NCBI RefSeq assembly: GCF_049676595.1
Contig: NZ_CP187259.1
Span: 992,001 to 1,056,000 of the forward strand
DNA from: Methanocella_A sp049676595
Lineage (GTDB): Archaea; Halobacteriota; Methanocellia; Methanocellales; Methanocellaceae
DNA length: 64,000 nucleotides
Direction: 5' to 3'
Shown here: positions 1-8,863 of the stretch, in pieces
How positions within the stretch are numbered: position 1 is the first letter of the stretch
Layout of the letters: each line of letters begins with the position of its first letter
Made by a program: the position numbers and the translations under genes
The notes under the pieces: model-generated
Told to the model about the DNA's origin: nothing
Seen by the model: only the letters and a program-made list of their open reading frames with translations
Database searches by the model: none

Positions 1-293
1 GCGAACGCTGCGCTGTGCATTTCGGATTGCCCGGATAACAGGAGACAGCAACACGAACGCTGCGCTGTGCCAGATCACAGATTACGCAGAATCTGATGAT
101 TCTGACAGATTTAACAGATTGCACAGATTACGATTTTATCTGAAAGGAATCCTACGAGTTCCTTTCTTTTCGATCATCGATCAGCATCTGTGAAATCTGT
201 CGAATCTGTATCAATCTGTGATCTGGCACAGCGCAGCGTTCGTGTACGTTCACGGGCACAGAGCAATCAGAAGCCAGCACAGCGCAGCGTTCG
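1..293. repeat. Family A palindromic repeat, copy A1
   Basis: Long imperfect inverted repeat. The 17-base core CGAACGCTGCGCTGTGC occurs at 2-18 and 54-70, and its reverse complement at 226-242 and 277-293. The inner arms 54-83 and 213-242 are a perfect 30-base inverted repeat that runs from the core into CAGATCACAGATT. The loop is filled with degenerate CAGATT/AATCTG units. No coding content. At least five further copies or derivatives occur in the window (12561, 45425, 55399, 57924, 59506). Confidence 0.85.
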
Positions 294-559
294 TAGTATG
301 AGGTATCTTATAGTACGCCGACACTGTTGGGATCTTCATCTGGCCTTGTGGTGGTATGAATAGCTATAACTGGCGTATACCCTTATTAATTCGATTTTAT
401 ACCTCGATAACGTCCATATAAATCACTTTTCTTTTACCAATGGTTAATATGGCGCTGGTCAAATTCAAGTCAGAGAAGATCGCAGGGCTTAGTAGCGAAC
501 AGCACGCATAGTCGCTCAAGCTGGCGATCCTGGATTGTGCATATGATCAGGTGATTCGA
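294..559. other. Intergenic, AT-rich leader of the following gene
   Basis: No gene recognised. The stretch becomes AT-rich around 380-450, with a TATA-like run near 398-404, which fits a promoter for the gene that follows. A GGTGA ribosome-binding-like sequence lies just before the ATG at 560. Confidence 0.35.
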
Positions 560-940
560 ATGGTATTTGGCAGAAGTAGCAAAAGAGCCGGAATGGCAGG
601 CATGATGGAGCGAGAGGCAGAAGAAGTAGAGCGCACGGGCACCAGGATGTCTACCGTTGCCGCCGAGAAAGGCGCGATGGCCAGCCGCAGGATATCCGAC
701 ATCCTCCGCAGGGCGGCGGACGACATTACCCATGTTGCCCCCGAAAACTACCGGGCGAAAGTAGCGGACACGATGTCCTCAGCCAGAGATGCTGTGGATA
801 CCAGCACAGAATCCGTCAAGACGAACATCCGGGCTCACCCGATCGCCAGCGTAGCCATGGCGGTAGGCGTCGGCTTCGCGATGGGCGCCGCGATCAGCAT
901 CCTGGGAAGCCTGATGTACAAGGAAACCACCAAGTATTAG
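560..940 (+). CDS. Small membrane-anchored hypothetical protein
   Basis: A 126-residue protein. An acidic/basic amphipathic N-terminal half of about 95 residues, rich in Ala, Arg, Glu and Ser and probably helical, is followed by one hydrophobic segment with Gly/Ala small-residue spacing (GVGFAMGAAISILGSLM) and a short polar tail. The layout resembles DUF883/ElaB-type C-terminally anchored proteins, but this is a resemblance of architecture only. GTG at 551 is an alternative start; ATG 560 is preferred because GGTGA lies about six bases upstream. A hairpin with a T-run follows the stop. Confidence 0.6.
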   Translation: MVFGRSSKRAGMAGMMEREAEEVERTGTRMSTVAAEKGAMASRRISDILRRAADDITHVAPENYRAKVADTMSSARDAVDTSTESVKTNIRAHPIASVAMAVGVGFAMGAAISILGSLMYKETTKY

Positions 941-942
941 GT

Positions 943-972
943 CTCCCCTTGCGGGGAGGTCGCACTTTTTTC
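943..972 (+). terminator. Stem-loop with T-run
   Basis: CTCCCC (943-948) pairs perfectly with GGGGAG (953-958) across a TTGC loop. The T-rich run cgcacttttttc follows. It lies three bases after the stop of the small membrane protein gene. Confidence 0.6.
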
Positions 973-1068
973 TACGCTGGCCGGTGGTTACAAAAGATTT
1001 ATGTGTTGCAGGCTGGAATTATGTAAAGAACAACCTGCAATTCCAGGCGCTCACAGGATCAATAACCT

Positions 1069-1716
1069 ATGGCAGTTGAAAGCAAGCGCATACTGGTCAC
1101 CGATGACGAACACAACATCGTGGATATCATAACGGGCATGCTCGCCCGCTCGGGCTACACCACTCTCAAAGCGTACAGCGGCGAAGAGTGCCTGAGCATA
1201 GCAAAGACCGAGCGCCCGGACCTCATTTTCCTGGACATCATGATGGAGCGCATGGACGGCTGGGAAGTCGCCCGCATCATCAAGAACGACCCGGCCATAA
1301 AAGACATTCCAATAATAATGGTCACGGCCAAGCCCCTGACCTTCGAAGACGTCAAGGACCGGTCAATCCTCATCGAAAACTACATCATGAAGCCGGTTAG
1401 CGCAGCGACGCTAAAGCAGGCCCTGGACGAGGTGTTCACCGCCCGCACCAGAATAGAGCGCACCCTGGAAATGGCCAGAAAATCAGGCGTGGCCAACGAG
1501 ATCATCGACGCCTACCGGGACCGGTACGAGAAGCTCCACACCCAGGCCCAGCGCAACAAAAAGCTGCTAACATTAATGTCTCAATTGTATCCGGAAGACA
1601 AGCTCAAACACAACCCCGCTTCCCGCAACATGCTCATGAGCCTCAGAAAAGGGCTGGAGAGCCAGGAAGAAGAGTTGAGAAGGCTGGAAAAAATACTGAC
1701 AACGCCTGCGCAATGA
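1069..1716 (+). CDS. Response regulator, receiver domain plus C-terminal coiled coil
   Basis: A 215-residue protein. Residues 1-125 are a CheY-like receiver: acidic pair D12/D13, phosphoacceptor D56 in LIFLDIMM, switch T86 in MVTAKP and conserved K108 in MKPV. Residues 130-215 are charged and helical (MARKSGVANEIIDAYRDRY, then repeated EE/RR heptad-like segments), probably an output or dimerisation helix, with no DNA-binding domain seen. The architecture fits archaeal two-component proteins that signal by protein-protein contact. No kinase is adjacent. Monocistronic, with family B repeats downstream. Confidence 0.9.
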   Translation: MAVESKRILVTDDEHNIVDIITGMLARSGYTTLKAYSGEECLSIAKTERPDLIFLDIMMERMDGWEVARIIKNDPAIKDIPIIMVTAKPLTFEDVKDRSILIENYIMKPVSAATLKQALDEVFTARTRIERTLEMARKSGVANEIIDAYRDRYEKLHTQAQRNKKLLTLMSQLYPEDKLKHNPASRNMLMSLRKGLESQEEELRRLEKILTTPAQ

Positions 1717-1725
1717 GCCTAAATA

Positions 1726-2329
1726 TCACGGTGGCACGGATGCAAACCTGATCACCACAACCAGTTCAAAATTAGAACCACTGCGGCATGGCTCCTTATT
1801 CCGGCAACTGGAATCAAATGATTGAACCACGGCGGCACAGCGACACGGCGATATAGCGATCCACGATAAGCCGGATGGTAACTGGAACCACGGCGGCACG
1901 GCGACACAGAGACAACTGCAAACTACTACAACCAGATGGTAACTGGAACCACGGCGGCACTGCGGCACAAAGACAGTGGTGAACCGGTAATAGTGAACTC
2001 CTTTTTATGTCCACGGCGACACGGGGACAGGGCATTAACCATACGCAAACTATCCAATGGTTTCAGCCTGACTTTCGTTCAATAGCCTGAAGGAAGCGGA
2101 ACATACTTGTCTCTGTGCCATCAGCCCGCCGTGTCGCCGTGGATCAATAAAAAGGTGCCTTGCTATTCGAGTACGGGTTGTCTCTGTGTCGCCGTGCCGC
2201 CGTGGTTTAACTAACCATCCAGCCATCGTTTCTCAAATTGTCTCTGTGTCTCTGTGCCGCCGTGGTTAGAACCTCTGCTCCCCGGTTGTAGAGATAAGGA
2301 GCCGTGCCGCCGTGGTTATATAAATCTCG
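1726..2329. repeat. Family B interspersed repeat, copy B1
   Basis: About 600 bases built of units related to ACCACGGCGGCACGGCGACA on the left (1729-2030) and their reverse complement on the right (2105-2325). The arms flank a non-repetitive core around 1975-2185 that is also present in copies at 5180 and 29432 (shared marker TTTCAGCCTGACTTTCG at 2058). It sits exactly between two convergent genes. Open frames inside are translations of the repeat and are not supported as genes. Confidence 0.85.
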
Positions 2330-2348
2330 GAGGCCCATAATGGGCCTC
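2330..2348 (-). terminator. Perfect hairpin overlapping the stop codon of the PPOX-fold gene
   Basis: GAGGCCCA TAA TGGGCCTC is a perfect 8-base-pair stem with a three-base loop at 2330-2348. It overlaps the TGA stop (2349-2347) of the minus-strand gene. A weak T-rich stretch follows on the minus strand, so this may act as a transcription end or 3' stabiliser. Confidence 0.4.
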
Positions 2349-2745
2349 ACAGAATCTTCTTGCCCGCGTCCGGCCCGCCTTTGACGATGTAGACGTCGGT
2401 GATCTTCATGACCACGGCGGACTTGGGGGTGAGGTTGGGCCTTATTTCTTTCATCCAGGCGACGTCCTGCTTGAAGACCTCGTCGTCGGTGTGGAGAGTG
2501 ATGGGGCCTTTGAGCTGGTACCCGCCTTTTTCTCCCCAGTAGGTCAGGGCTACCTTCGGGTTCTCCTTCAGGTTCTGCAGGGTTTTCAGGAAGTACTGGT
2601 CGGAGATCAGCAGCGTCTCGTCGTCCAGCAGCTTGAAAGCGCCGATGGGCACCACGTTGGGCGTGCCGTCCTTCGAGGCGGTGGCCATGAAGGCGGTTTT
2701 AGTGCCTGTAAGCGATTCTTTGATTTGATCCGTTAGCTTAACCAT
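2347..2745 (-). CDS. Pyridoxamine 5'-phosphate oxidase-fold flavin-binding protein
   Basis: A 132-residue protein matching the short archaeal PPOX/FMN-binding split-barrel class. The N-terminal strand KTAFMATASKDGTPNVVPIGAFKLLDDETLLISDQYFLKTLQNLKENPKVALTYW carries the family pattern (small residues, Pro-N-V-V-P, then a strand with DQ and a conserved Lys/Asn segment). A flavin-dependent reductase role is likely, substrate unknown. The start is ATG 2745 with GGAGG upstream (reverse complement of cctccc at 2753). The gene stands alone. Confidence 0.8.
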   Translation of the reverse strand: MVKLTDQIKESLTGTKTAFMATASKDGTPNVVPIGAFKLLDDETLLISDQYFLKTLQNLKENPKVALTYWGEKGGYQLKGPITLHTDDEVFKQDVAWMKEIRPNLTPKSAVVMKITDVYIVKGGPDAGKKIL

Positions 2746-2836
2746 TAAATTCCTCCCGATACTGATATTTATATTCCGGGCTCTTAATCTTTACCTATCG
2801 ATAACAATAATACCGATCGCCGCCATCGTTTCTTTC

Positions 2837-3148
2837 ATGGACCGGATCATCATCAACGTCGTGGACAAGAACAGCAAATATCAGAAGCGGCTGATCATCG
2901 ATGTAAAAGCACCGCTACAACAGTGTGACTTCCTCACCATCGGGGAAGAGATCATGTTCGACAAAGACACCGATTTCATGACCTTCGGCCTCGACATCAC
3001 TACCGGGGACCGCCAGGTCGCCATCGTGGCCGGGGAAGGCCACGGGGTAACGTCTGAAGAGCTTGTGGCCGAGATCCGGAAGAGCCTGGCAGAGCGGTTC
3101 GAAGTAGCCGGCGAGGACGAAGTCCAGGTCTGGCTCCGGGAGAAATAA
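2837..3148 (+). CDS. Hypothetical protein, 103 aa
   Basis: A small acidic protein with no membrane segment or signal. Alternating hydrophobic/charged stretches (IIINVVDKNSKYQKRLIIDVKA) and a closing VQVWLREK suggest an alpha/beta fold. I do not recognise the family. It is read from ATG 2837 and followed 46 bases later by a membrane protein gene on the same strand, so co-transcription is possible. A short GGCCGT/ACGGCC stem lies just after its stop. Confidence 0.6.
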   Translation: MDRIIINVVDKNSKYQKRLIIDVKAPLQQCDFLTIGEEIMFDKDTDFMTFGLDITTGDRQVAIVAGEGHGVTSEELVAEIRKSLAERFEVAGEDEVQVWLREK

Positions 3149-3194
3149 GGCCGTCACGGCCTAAGTACGGTGCGGGCAGCGGCGAGAGTTAACT

Positions 3195-3866
3195 ATGTCA
3201 CTCGATTCAGGCGCAGAAAAGCAGAAAAGCGAACTGATCACCGATAAGTCCGGCCACTGGATGGTCATCGACGGCCGGGAGCGCTATAACTTAGGTGCCG
3301 AGCTGCGGCTCATAGCCGAGTACGCCCTGCCCGGCATCGCCGGTTTCGCCCTCGGCGGGCTAATCTGGGGCACGCTCCAGGCTTTCTTCCCGGGCTTCGC
3401 CGGCGGCTCTTATACTGGCATTCTGTTCTGGATAGCCGGCGGCCTGATCTTCGGGTTCACCGGCGCCTACTGCCTGGACATCCTGCCCAAAAACCGGCTC
3501 AAAATGGCGGCGGTCAGCGCTGCCGGATATGCGATCGGCCTCTCCTTCATGGTCGTTGCAGTAGAGCTGATCATGAAAGGAATGCACGTTCAGGGCGGCC
3601 TCATCTTTGCGACAGGCATAATAGCCGTGGGCCTGATCTTCGGGCTGCCACTAAAGAGGTCTCAACTGTTCGTCATCCTTGGCGCTGCCGGATTCGTGAC
3701 GGGAGGGGCGCTGGGATTGGGGCTGTACCATACAAGCATCTTCCTCATACACTCTCACTATCTCTCCTTCATGGGCTGGCTGCCGGGCCTGGCCATGCTG
3801 GTCGGGCTGGGGGTAGGCACCGGGGCTGTGACGGGGCTGGGGAAATATATCGTAGAAACTAGATAA
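3195..3866 (+). CDS. Multi-spanning membrane protein of unknown function
   Basis: A 223-residue protein with a polar N-terminus of about 45 residues, then roughly six to seven hydrophobic segments rich in Gly/Ala. Several have the Gly-x-x-x-Gly form (GFALGGLIWGTL, GGLIFGFTGAYCL, GLIFGLPLK, GGALGLGLY, LVGLGVGTGAVTGLG). No catalytic motif or transporter signature was recognised. It follows the 103-residue gene on the same strand. Downstream lie repeats of families D and C. Confidence 0.65.
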   Translation: MSLDSGAEKQKSELITDKSGHWMVIDGRERYNLGAELRLIAEYALPGIAGFALGGLIWGTLQAFFPGFAGGSYTGILFWIAGGLIFGFTGAYCLDILPKNRLKMAAVSAAGYAIGLSFMVVAVELIMKGMHVQGGLIFATGIIAVGLIFGLPLKRSQLFVILGAAGFVTGGALGLGLYHTSIFLIHSHYLSFMGWLPGLAMLVGLGVGTGAVTGLGKYIVETR

Positions 3867-3905
3867 GTTTGACAGACCCTTTCAGCCGCTATACTCTGAA
3901 AACCT

Positions 3906-3990
3906 CGAGGGTCGGGGAGTTCCCGGGAGGCTGGGGAGGGTATTCAAAGTGGGAGGTTCGAGAAAATGGGGGGTATTATTCTGAACTTTT
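3906..3990. repeat. Family D purine-rich repeat, copy D1
   Basis: A run of GGGAGG/GGGGAGGG units including TTCCCGGGAGG (3918-3928) and TTCAAAGTGGGAGG (3943-3956). The same order of segments recurs at 59648-59690. A pyrimidine-rich counterpart on the other side of the C1 palindrome (about 4155-4275, CCTCTC units) makes D an outer inverted arm around family C. Confidence 0.6.
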
Positions 3991-3997
3991 CCGATGA

Positions 3998-4138
3998 GTG
4001 CTCGTACCATTTACTCGAAGTACACAAGGTACACGAAGTACTCAAAGTTCGATAAAATTGCATACTGTAAGATGATCCATATAGTAAAACTTCGTGTACT
4101 TCGCGTACTTTGAGTACTTCGTGTAAATGGTACCTGAC
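3998..4138. repeat. Family C palindrome, copy C1
   Basis: Long inverted repeat. The left arm GTACCATTTACTCGAAGTAC continues with 12-base-period CGAAGTAC units. After a loop of about 40 AT-rich bases the right arm reads ACTTCGTGTACTTCGCGTAC and ends in GTGTAAATGGTACC. Copies occur at 22781, 28632 and 59779; this one is inverted relative to the copy at 59779 (GGTACCTGAC is at its right end). No coding content. Confidence 0.85.
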
Positions 4139-4355
4139 ATCCCGATGAATGGCACAGGTGACTCTTATACAATTAATCCTCTCTATCCTCAGGGTACCTC
4201 TCATAACCTCTCTCAGACCACTGTGACCGACCCGGAGGCGTCCCTTGCTGATCCTCTCAGCACCTCCCGGATCTGAAATGACACGAGTTTAGTTTCCTGA
4301 AGTCTTTCAATCAGGCAAGCAATTTTATACGATATAATACTAGTTATATATCGAA
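4139..4355. other. Intergenic, pyrimidine-rich family D counterpart plus promoter
   Basis: Contains CCTCTC-rich units (4170-4280) complementary in type to D1, then an AT-rich stretch TATACGATATAATACTAG (4326-4343). The latter is a plausible archaeal promoter for the MBL gene at 4356. No gene seen. Confidence 0.4.
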
Positions 4356-5163
4356 ATGTCTGGCGTCACTTTTCTCGGGACCGCAGGAGGGAGGATGGTG
4401 GTCACCAGCCAGCTGCGGAAGAGCGGCGGGTTCTGGCTGAGCCTCGCGGGCAAGAACATCCTCGTAGACCCGGGACCGGGCAGCCTCATGAGGAGCGTGG
4501 AGCTCGGGCTGAAGCCGGCTCACCTCGACTGTATCGTGTTGTCGCACAAGCACATCGATCACAGCAACGATGTCAACATCATGATCGAGGCCATGTCCGG
4601 CGGCAGCTTCCGGCCGAGGGGCATGCTGCTCGCACCTTCCGACGCGCTGGAAGGTGACGACCCGGTCGTGCTCAGGTACGTGCGTAACTACATCCGCAAC
4701 AACATTAAAGTCCTCGAGCCCGGATTCAAGTGCTCCCTCGACGGCGTCACCGTCGAAGTGGTCATCCGCATGACCCACGCCGACGTGGAGGCGTACGGCC
4801 TCAAGTTTTCTTTCGACGGAAAAACCCTGGGCTATGTCACCGACACCAAATTCTTCAGCGGCCTGCCCGAAGCCTTCAAAGGTTGCGACTACCTCATCGT
4901 CAACATGGTCCGCATGACCCACGACGCCCGGTTCGAGCACCTGCTGCCCGAAGACGTGATCAGAGTCCTGAAAGTCGCAAAGCCTCCGCCTGGTCATCCT
5001 CAACCACTTCGGCCTGCAGGTCGTCAAGGCAAAACCCGAAGCCGTGGCCCAGCGCATCGAAAAGGAGTCCAAAGTCCGCACCATCGCCGGCGCCGACGGC
5101 ATGCAGTTCAGCTTCGACACTGGCAAAGCAGTTACAGAGCCTACCATCAGCAGCTTCAGCTGA
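4356..5163 (+). CDS. MBL-fold metallo-hydrolase, frameshifted near 4986
   Basis: Metallo-beta-lactamase fold protein of the ribonuclease Z/UlaG-like class. The metal site LSHKHIDH is near residue 65, and MTHADVEAYGLKF and GYVTDTKF follow. Frame 1 from ATG 4356 is sound to about residue 210 (VIRVLKVAKP). From 4987 the adjacent frame carries the natural C-terminus RLVILNHFGLQVVKAKPEAV and stops at 5161-5163. Skipping the single C at 4986 joins the two. Without the shift the protein loses the conserved NHFG His segment and runs into the repeat. Either a real mutation or a base-call error. Confidence 0.8.
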
Positions 5164-5179
5164 TACAAGCTAATTATAG

Positions 5180-5885
5180 CCAAACGTTTTACCACGGCGG
5201 CATAGCTCCTTATCCCGACAACTAGAATTAAAATGATTGAACCACGGCGGCATAGCTCCTTATTCCGGCAACTGGAAATCAAATGATTGAACGACGGCGG
5301 CACAGCAACACGGCGATATAGCGATGCACGATAAATCGGATGGTAACTGGAACCACGGCGGCACGGCGACACAAAGACAAGGCGATCCACGACAGGCCAG
5401 TGGTAAATAAAACCACGGCGGCACGGCGACACCAAGACAGTGGTGAACCGGTAAAAGTGAACTCTTTTTATGTCCACGGCGACACCAAGACAGAGCATTA
5501 ACCATAAGCTTACTATCCAATCGTTTCAGCCTGACTTTCGATCTATAACATGAAGGAAGGAAAACATATTTGTCTCCGTGCCGTCAGCCTGCCGTGCCGC
5601 CGTGGATCTAAAAAGAGGGTCTTGCTATTCCGGTACGGGTTGTCTCCGTGTCGCCGTGCCGCCGTGGTTCAAATAACTATCCTGCTATCGTTTCTCGATT
5701 TGTCTCTGTGTCGCCGTGTCGCCGTGGTTAGAACATCTGCGCTCCAGTTGTCAGGATAAGGAGCCGTGTCGCCGTGGTTAGAACATCTGCGCTCCAGTTG
5801 TCAGGATAAGGAGCCGTGTCGCCGTGGTTAGAACATATAGTTCCAGTTGCCTGGATAAAGAACCGTGCCGCTGTGGTTTTTATGC
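5180..5885. repeat. Family B interspersed repeat, copy B2
   Basis: Same plan and orientation as B1. The left arm has ACCACGGCGGCAC units (5191-5480), the central core contains TTTCAGCCTGACTTTCG (5524-5540), and the right arm has GTGTCGCCGTGCCGCCGTGG units. The right arm includes three consecutive near-identical copies of a unit of about 58 bases (5730-5850) containing GTTAGAACATCTGCGCTCC. It lies between convergent genes. Long open frames across it, on both strands, are translated repeat. Confidence 0.85.
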
Positions 5886-5912
5886 TATTATGGCCCAGCG
5901 GTCACCGTATAC

Positions 5913-6953
5913 TCACGCTTTCAGCGCGACGAGACGCTTTGTGTTTAACATGACGAGCACGAGGAGCAGGACCAGCGGTACCATATACAGGGCGACGTTG
6001 ATTGCTCCGACGCCCGGCGCTCCTGTGGCGAGCCTGGTGATGAGGCCTATTGGTGAGGGTTCGACGAGGTAGCTGAGGCTGGCGACGGTGATGAGGAGGA
6101 CGGAGTAGATGAACTGGGAGCGTTCCCGGTCTTTAAAATACAGCGCGATGAGGGCGGAGCCGGCCGCGACGAAAGCCGCTATCAGGCCGGACATGACGAG
6201 GACGAGGACCACGTTCTGGATGTAGATGCGGTTGAAGGAGAGGAGTATGGCCCAGAGTATGCACTGTATTACTGCGATGAAGACCGATGCGGCGAGCTTG
6301 CCGCCGATCATGTCTTTGAGAGCTACCGGGGCTGCCAACAGTGTGTCGATGGTCTTGTTCTCGAACTCCTCCGAGAGGGTATCGATGACTATGCTGCCGG
6401 CGATGAACGCGGGGAAGAGCATGAGCATGGGCACGATGAACGAGAACAGGAACTCGTAGGTCGTGCTCGACCGGCCGGTCACGTCAGTGTACTTGACGTC
6501 CACTCCACTGGCTTCCCGTAGCTGGTTTTCGTAGGTCTTGAAGGGCTCTTTCAGCACCATCAGGATGACCGTACTCTTCGAGTCGGACTCGGGCAGGAAC
6601 AGCTTCATATCCTTGACTCCGGCAGTGCCCGGGGGTACGTAGATCACTGCGTCCAGGCTGCCTTTGGCGAAGTCCTGCTGGGCATTATCGGGATTGTCGT
6701 AGTATATCGTATTGATGTGGGCCCTCTGCAGGTCTCTGATCAGCTGGCTGCTATCATCGCCTACGATGCCGATTTTCAGGTGGATGTTAGTGTTCTGGCC
6801 TATGGTGCTCGGGTCGTAGAACGACATGAGGCCGATCAGGATAACCGATGATAGCGAGGCGATGATCAGCTGGATCACGATGGCCAGCATGATGGTCTTC
6901 TCCTTACCGATAGCCCTGATCTCTTTGTTAAATATGGTCCAGAAGGCGCCCAT
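5913..6953 (-). CDS. ABC-2 type export permease
   Basis: A 346-residue permease of the ABC-2/NatB-like class. It has a cytoplasmic start MGAFWTIFNKEIRAIGKEK (the NKE-R element is typical of ABC-2 subunits) and a first membrane helix at about 25-47. A large extracytoplasmic domain spans about 50-175, and a cluster of five helices occupies 180-346. Its start ATG overlaps the end of the larger permease gene upstream, so the two are co-translated. With the divergent ATPase at 8864 they should form one exporter. Substrate unknown. Confidence 0.85.
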   Translation of the reverse strand: MGAFWTIFNKEIRAIGKEKTIMLAIVIQLIIASLSSVILIGLMSFYDPSTIGQNTNIHLKIGIVGDDSSQLIRDLQRAHINTIYYDNPDNAQQDFAKGSLDAVIYVPPGTAGVKDMKLFLPESDSKSTVILMVLKEPFKTYENQLREASGVDVKYTDVTGRSSTTYEFLFSFIVPMLMLFPAFIAGSIVIDTLSEEFENKTIDTLLAAPVALKDMIGGKLAASVFIAVIQCILWAILLSFNRIYIQNVVLVLVMSGLIAAFVAAGSALIALYFKDRERSQFIYSVLLITVASLSYLVEPSPIGLITRLATGAPGVGAINVALYMVPLVLLLVLVMLNTKRLVALKA

Positions 6954-8786
6954 CAGAATAACCCCGCAGCTTTTAGATTGTAGATGTTATAGGTCGTGTG
7001 CACCAGCGTACCCAGCAGCATTGCTACTACGTACCATTTAGTGCCGAACTTCTTCGTAGATACGCAGACGATGGAAGTGAAGACGAAGTGGGCGACAAGC
7101 GGTATCAGTAAAAGGCCCGCGTCGTTGATCGCTTCCATGAGCAGGTTGTCGGACAGGATGCCCAGCGACAGGTACAGCAGCGCCTTTTCTCCGATCAGGA
7201 ACCCGAGCGCCGACAGGAACGACAGCGCCACCACCTCTTTGTAGGACTTGAGCATGCCGTTTTCCAGCAACATCACGATGCCGGCGGACTTGGCGATCTC
7301 CTCCACCATCGCGCTGAAGACCAGGAGCACGACGAACATGAGGAACATCTGCTGGATGTTCGTCGCGAGAGCCACGATGATGAGCTGGACCATAAAGACG
7401 GCCGGAATCAAGAGCAGGCTCAGGAGCGCGATCGACGTGAAGACGTGTCTCTTGTTGATGGCCAGGAAAATCGCATCGCCGACCTTCCTGTACAGCGGCC
7501 CGTAGCTCAGCAGGTACTCTTCGTTGAAGATCCGCACCCCGACATACATCGCCAGCAGGAACACCAGGTACATGGGAAGGGTCGAGAACGCGTACTCCAG
7601 GAGGCCGAAGCTCTCCCCCCGGTACATCTGTACGGCGAGAGTAAGCGGGGAGATGTAGCTCAGGTTGTTGACCCCGGTGAACAGGGCGGGGAACACGAGG
7701 TACCCGGTGATGAAGGTGATCGCCGCCATGGAGAAGAACGTCTGGTCTTTGTACGTGCGGTAGAATAGCGCCACCATCAGGTAGACGGCGAAGATGAAGA
7801 GGACGATGGGGGTAAAGATCGCGATGGCGAGCAGCAGGTTGCCGTTCAGCGCCAGCGTCACGCCTACGATGACCACGAGGGCGAAGGCGAGGTAGGGCAG
7901 CATCTTGCCCCCGATGACGTCCAGCGCCGAGACTGGCGTCGACATGAGGATGTTCAGCTTTCGGTTGACCTTCTCGTCCATGAAGCTGCTCGTGAAGAAG
8001 ACGCTGATGAAGAAGATGGGCACGATGTACAGGAACGCGATGATCACCTGGGACAGGGGCACGGGCGGGTTCATCAGCGACGGCACGATGATCTCGTTAT
8101 CGGAGACGAACTCGGCCTTGAACTTCGGCTGGGTGCCGTTCATGGCCTGGGCGAGCTGCTCCTTCACCGCAGCATCCGTGCTGCTGCCGCCTGCAGGGGT
8201 CGGCACAGGCATCGCCGTGACTCGTGGCCGCAGGCGTGCCGGGCACGGTAACCGGCTCAGGAGTCTCCGTCGCAGGGTCCGGTATCGGTCCGATGAGGCC
8301 AGAGATACTCTGGCCCGATATACTCTGGCCCGGCGTTGCCGAAGTAGCGTTGACGTCGAGGTAGTGCGTCTCGATGCGGAGGGGGTACGCCTTGTCCAGG
8401 TCGTACTGCTCTGTGATCCGGCTCAGCTCCTGCTTTTCCAGGTACTGCTTTAACGCTCCCGTGGCATACCGGGACCTGGAATCGCTTCTGCCGATCACGG
8501 TTTCGGAGTTCACATAAGCATCGATCGAGTGGTTGAGCAAAAGTTGATAGCCTGTGATGCCGTCGGCGTAGACCAGGTTGAACCGGTTGTCGTCGATGGC
8601 CGGGCCCTGGGGAGAAACGCCGACAGTATACATGCCCTTGCTCAGCGTCAGCCCGCCCTGGGCCACGAAGTAAGAGATCAGCAGCGAGGCGGCGAGAATG
8701 ATCAGAATGAGGGCTCTGGAGCCGCCCCTGAAGCGGGTGCTGAAGCGCTTAACTTCTCTCGTAGCGATGATCAGTATATTTTTCAT
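6953..8786 (-). CDS. ABC-2 permease with C-terminal PrsW-like domain, frameshifted near 8215
   Basis: ATG 8786 with GAGAGG upstream starts MKNILIIATREVKRF, an ABC-2 start with one helix and an extracytoplasmic domain. After VTVPGTPAAT the frame is lost, and the adjacent frame continues as AMPVPTPAGGSSTDAAV through five or six helices. One extra base near 8215 explains the break. The last 150 residues or so carry EEIAKSAG, FLIGEKALL, VAHFVFTS and HTTYN in membrane helices, the pattern of PrsW/CPBP glutamic membrane proteases. This makes it a permease-protease-like fusion. It pairs with the 346-residue permease downstream. Confidence 0.75.
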
Positions 8787-8863
8787 CGGACCCTCTCTCG
8801 CTCGCTCGCCCCGCCCCTGCTCGCACGAAAAGATTATCAATTATTCTACTTAATGGAAAGATA
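8787..8863. promoter_or_regulatory. Divergent promoter region of the ABC exporter
   Basis: This 77-base gap separates the permease start (8786, minus) from the ATPase start (8864, plus). The AT-rich stretch AAAGATTATCAATTATTCTA (8828-8847) probably serves the ATPase; the GC-rich left part holds the permease ribosome-binding site. Confidence 0.4.

Noticed and set aside
4344..5498. A 384-codon open frame on the minus strand
   Set aside because: It runs through the B2 repeat and then antisense to the MBL gene. Its protein has repeat-derived Arg/Cys/Pro segments and no family likeness; the plus-strand gene explains the region.
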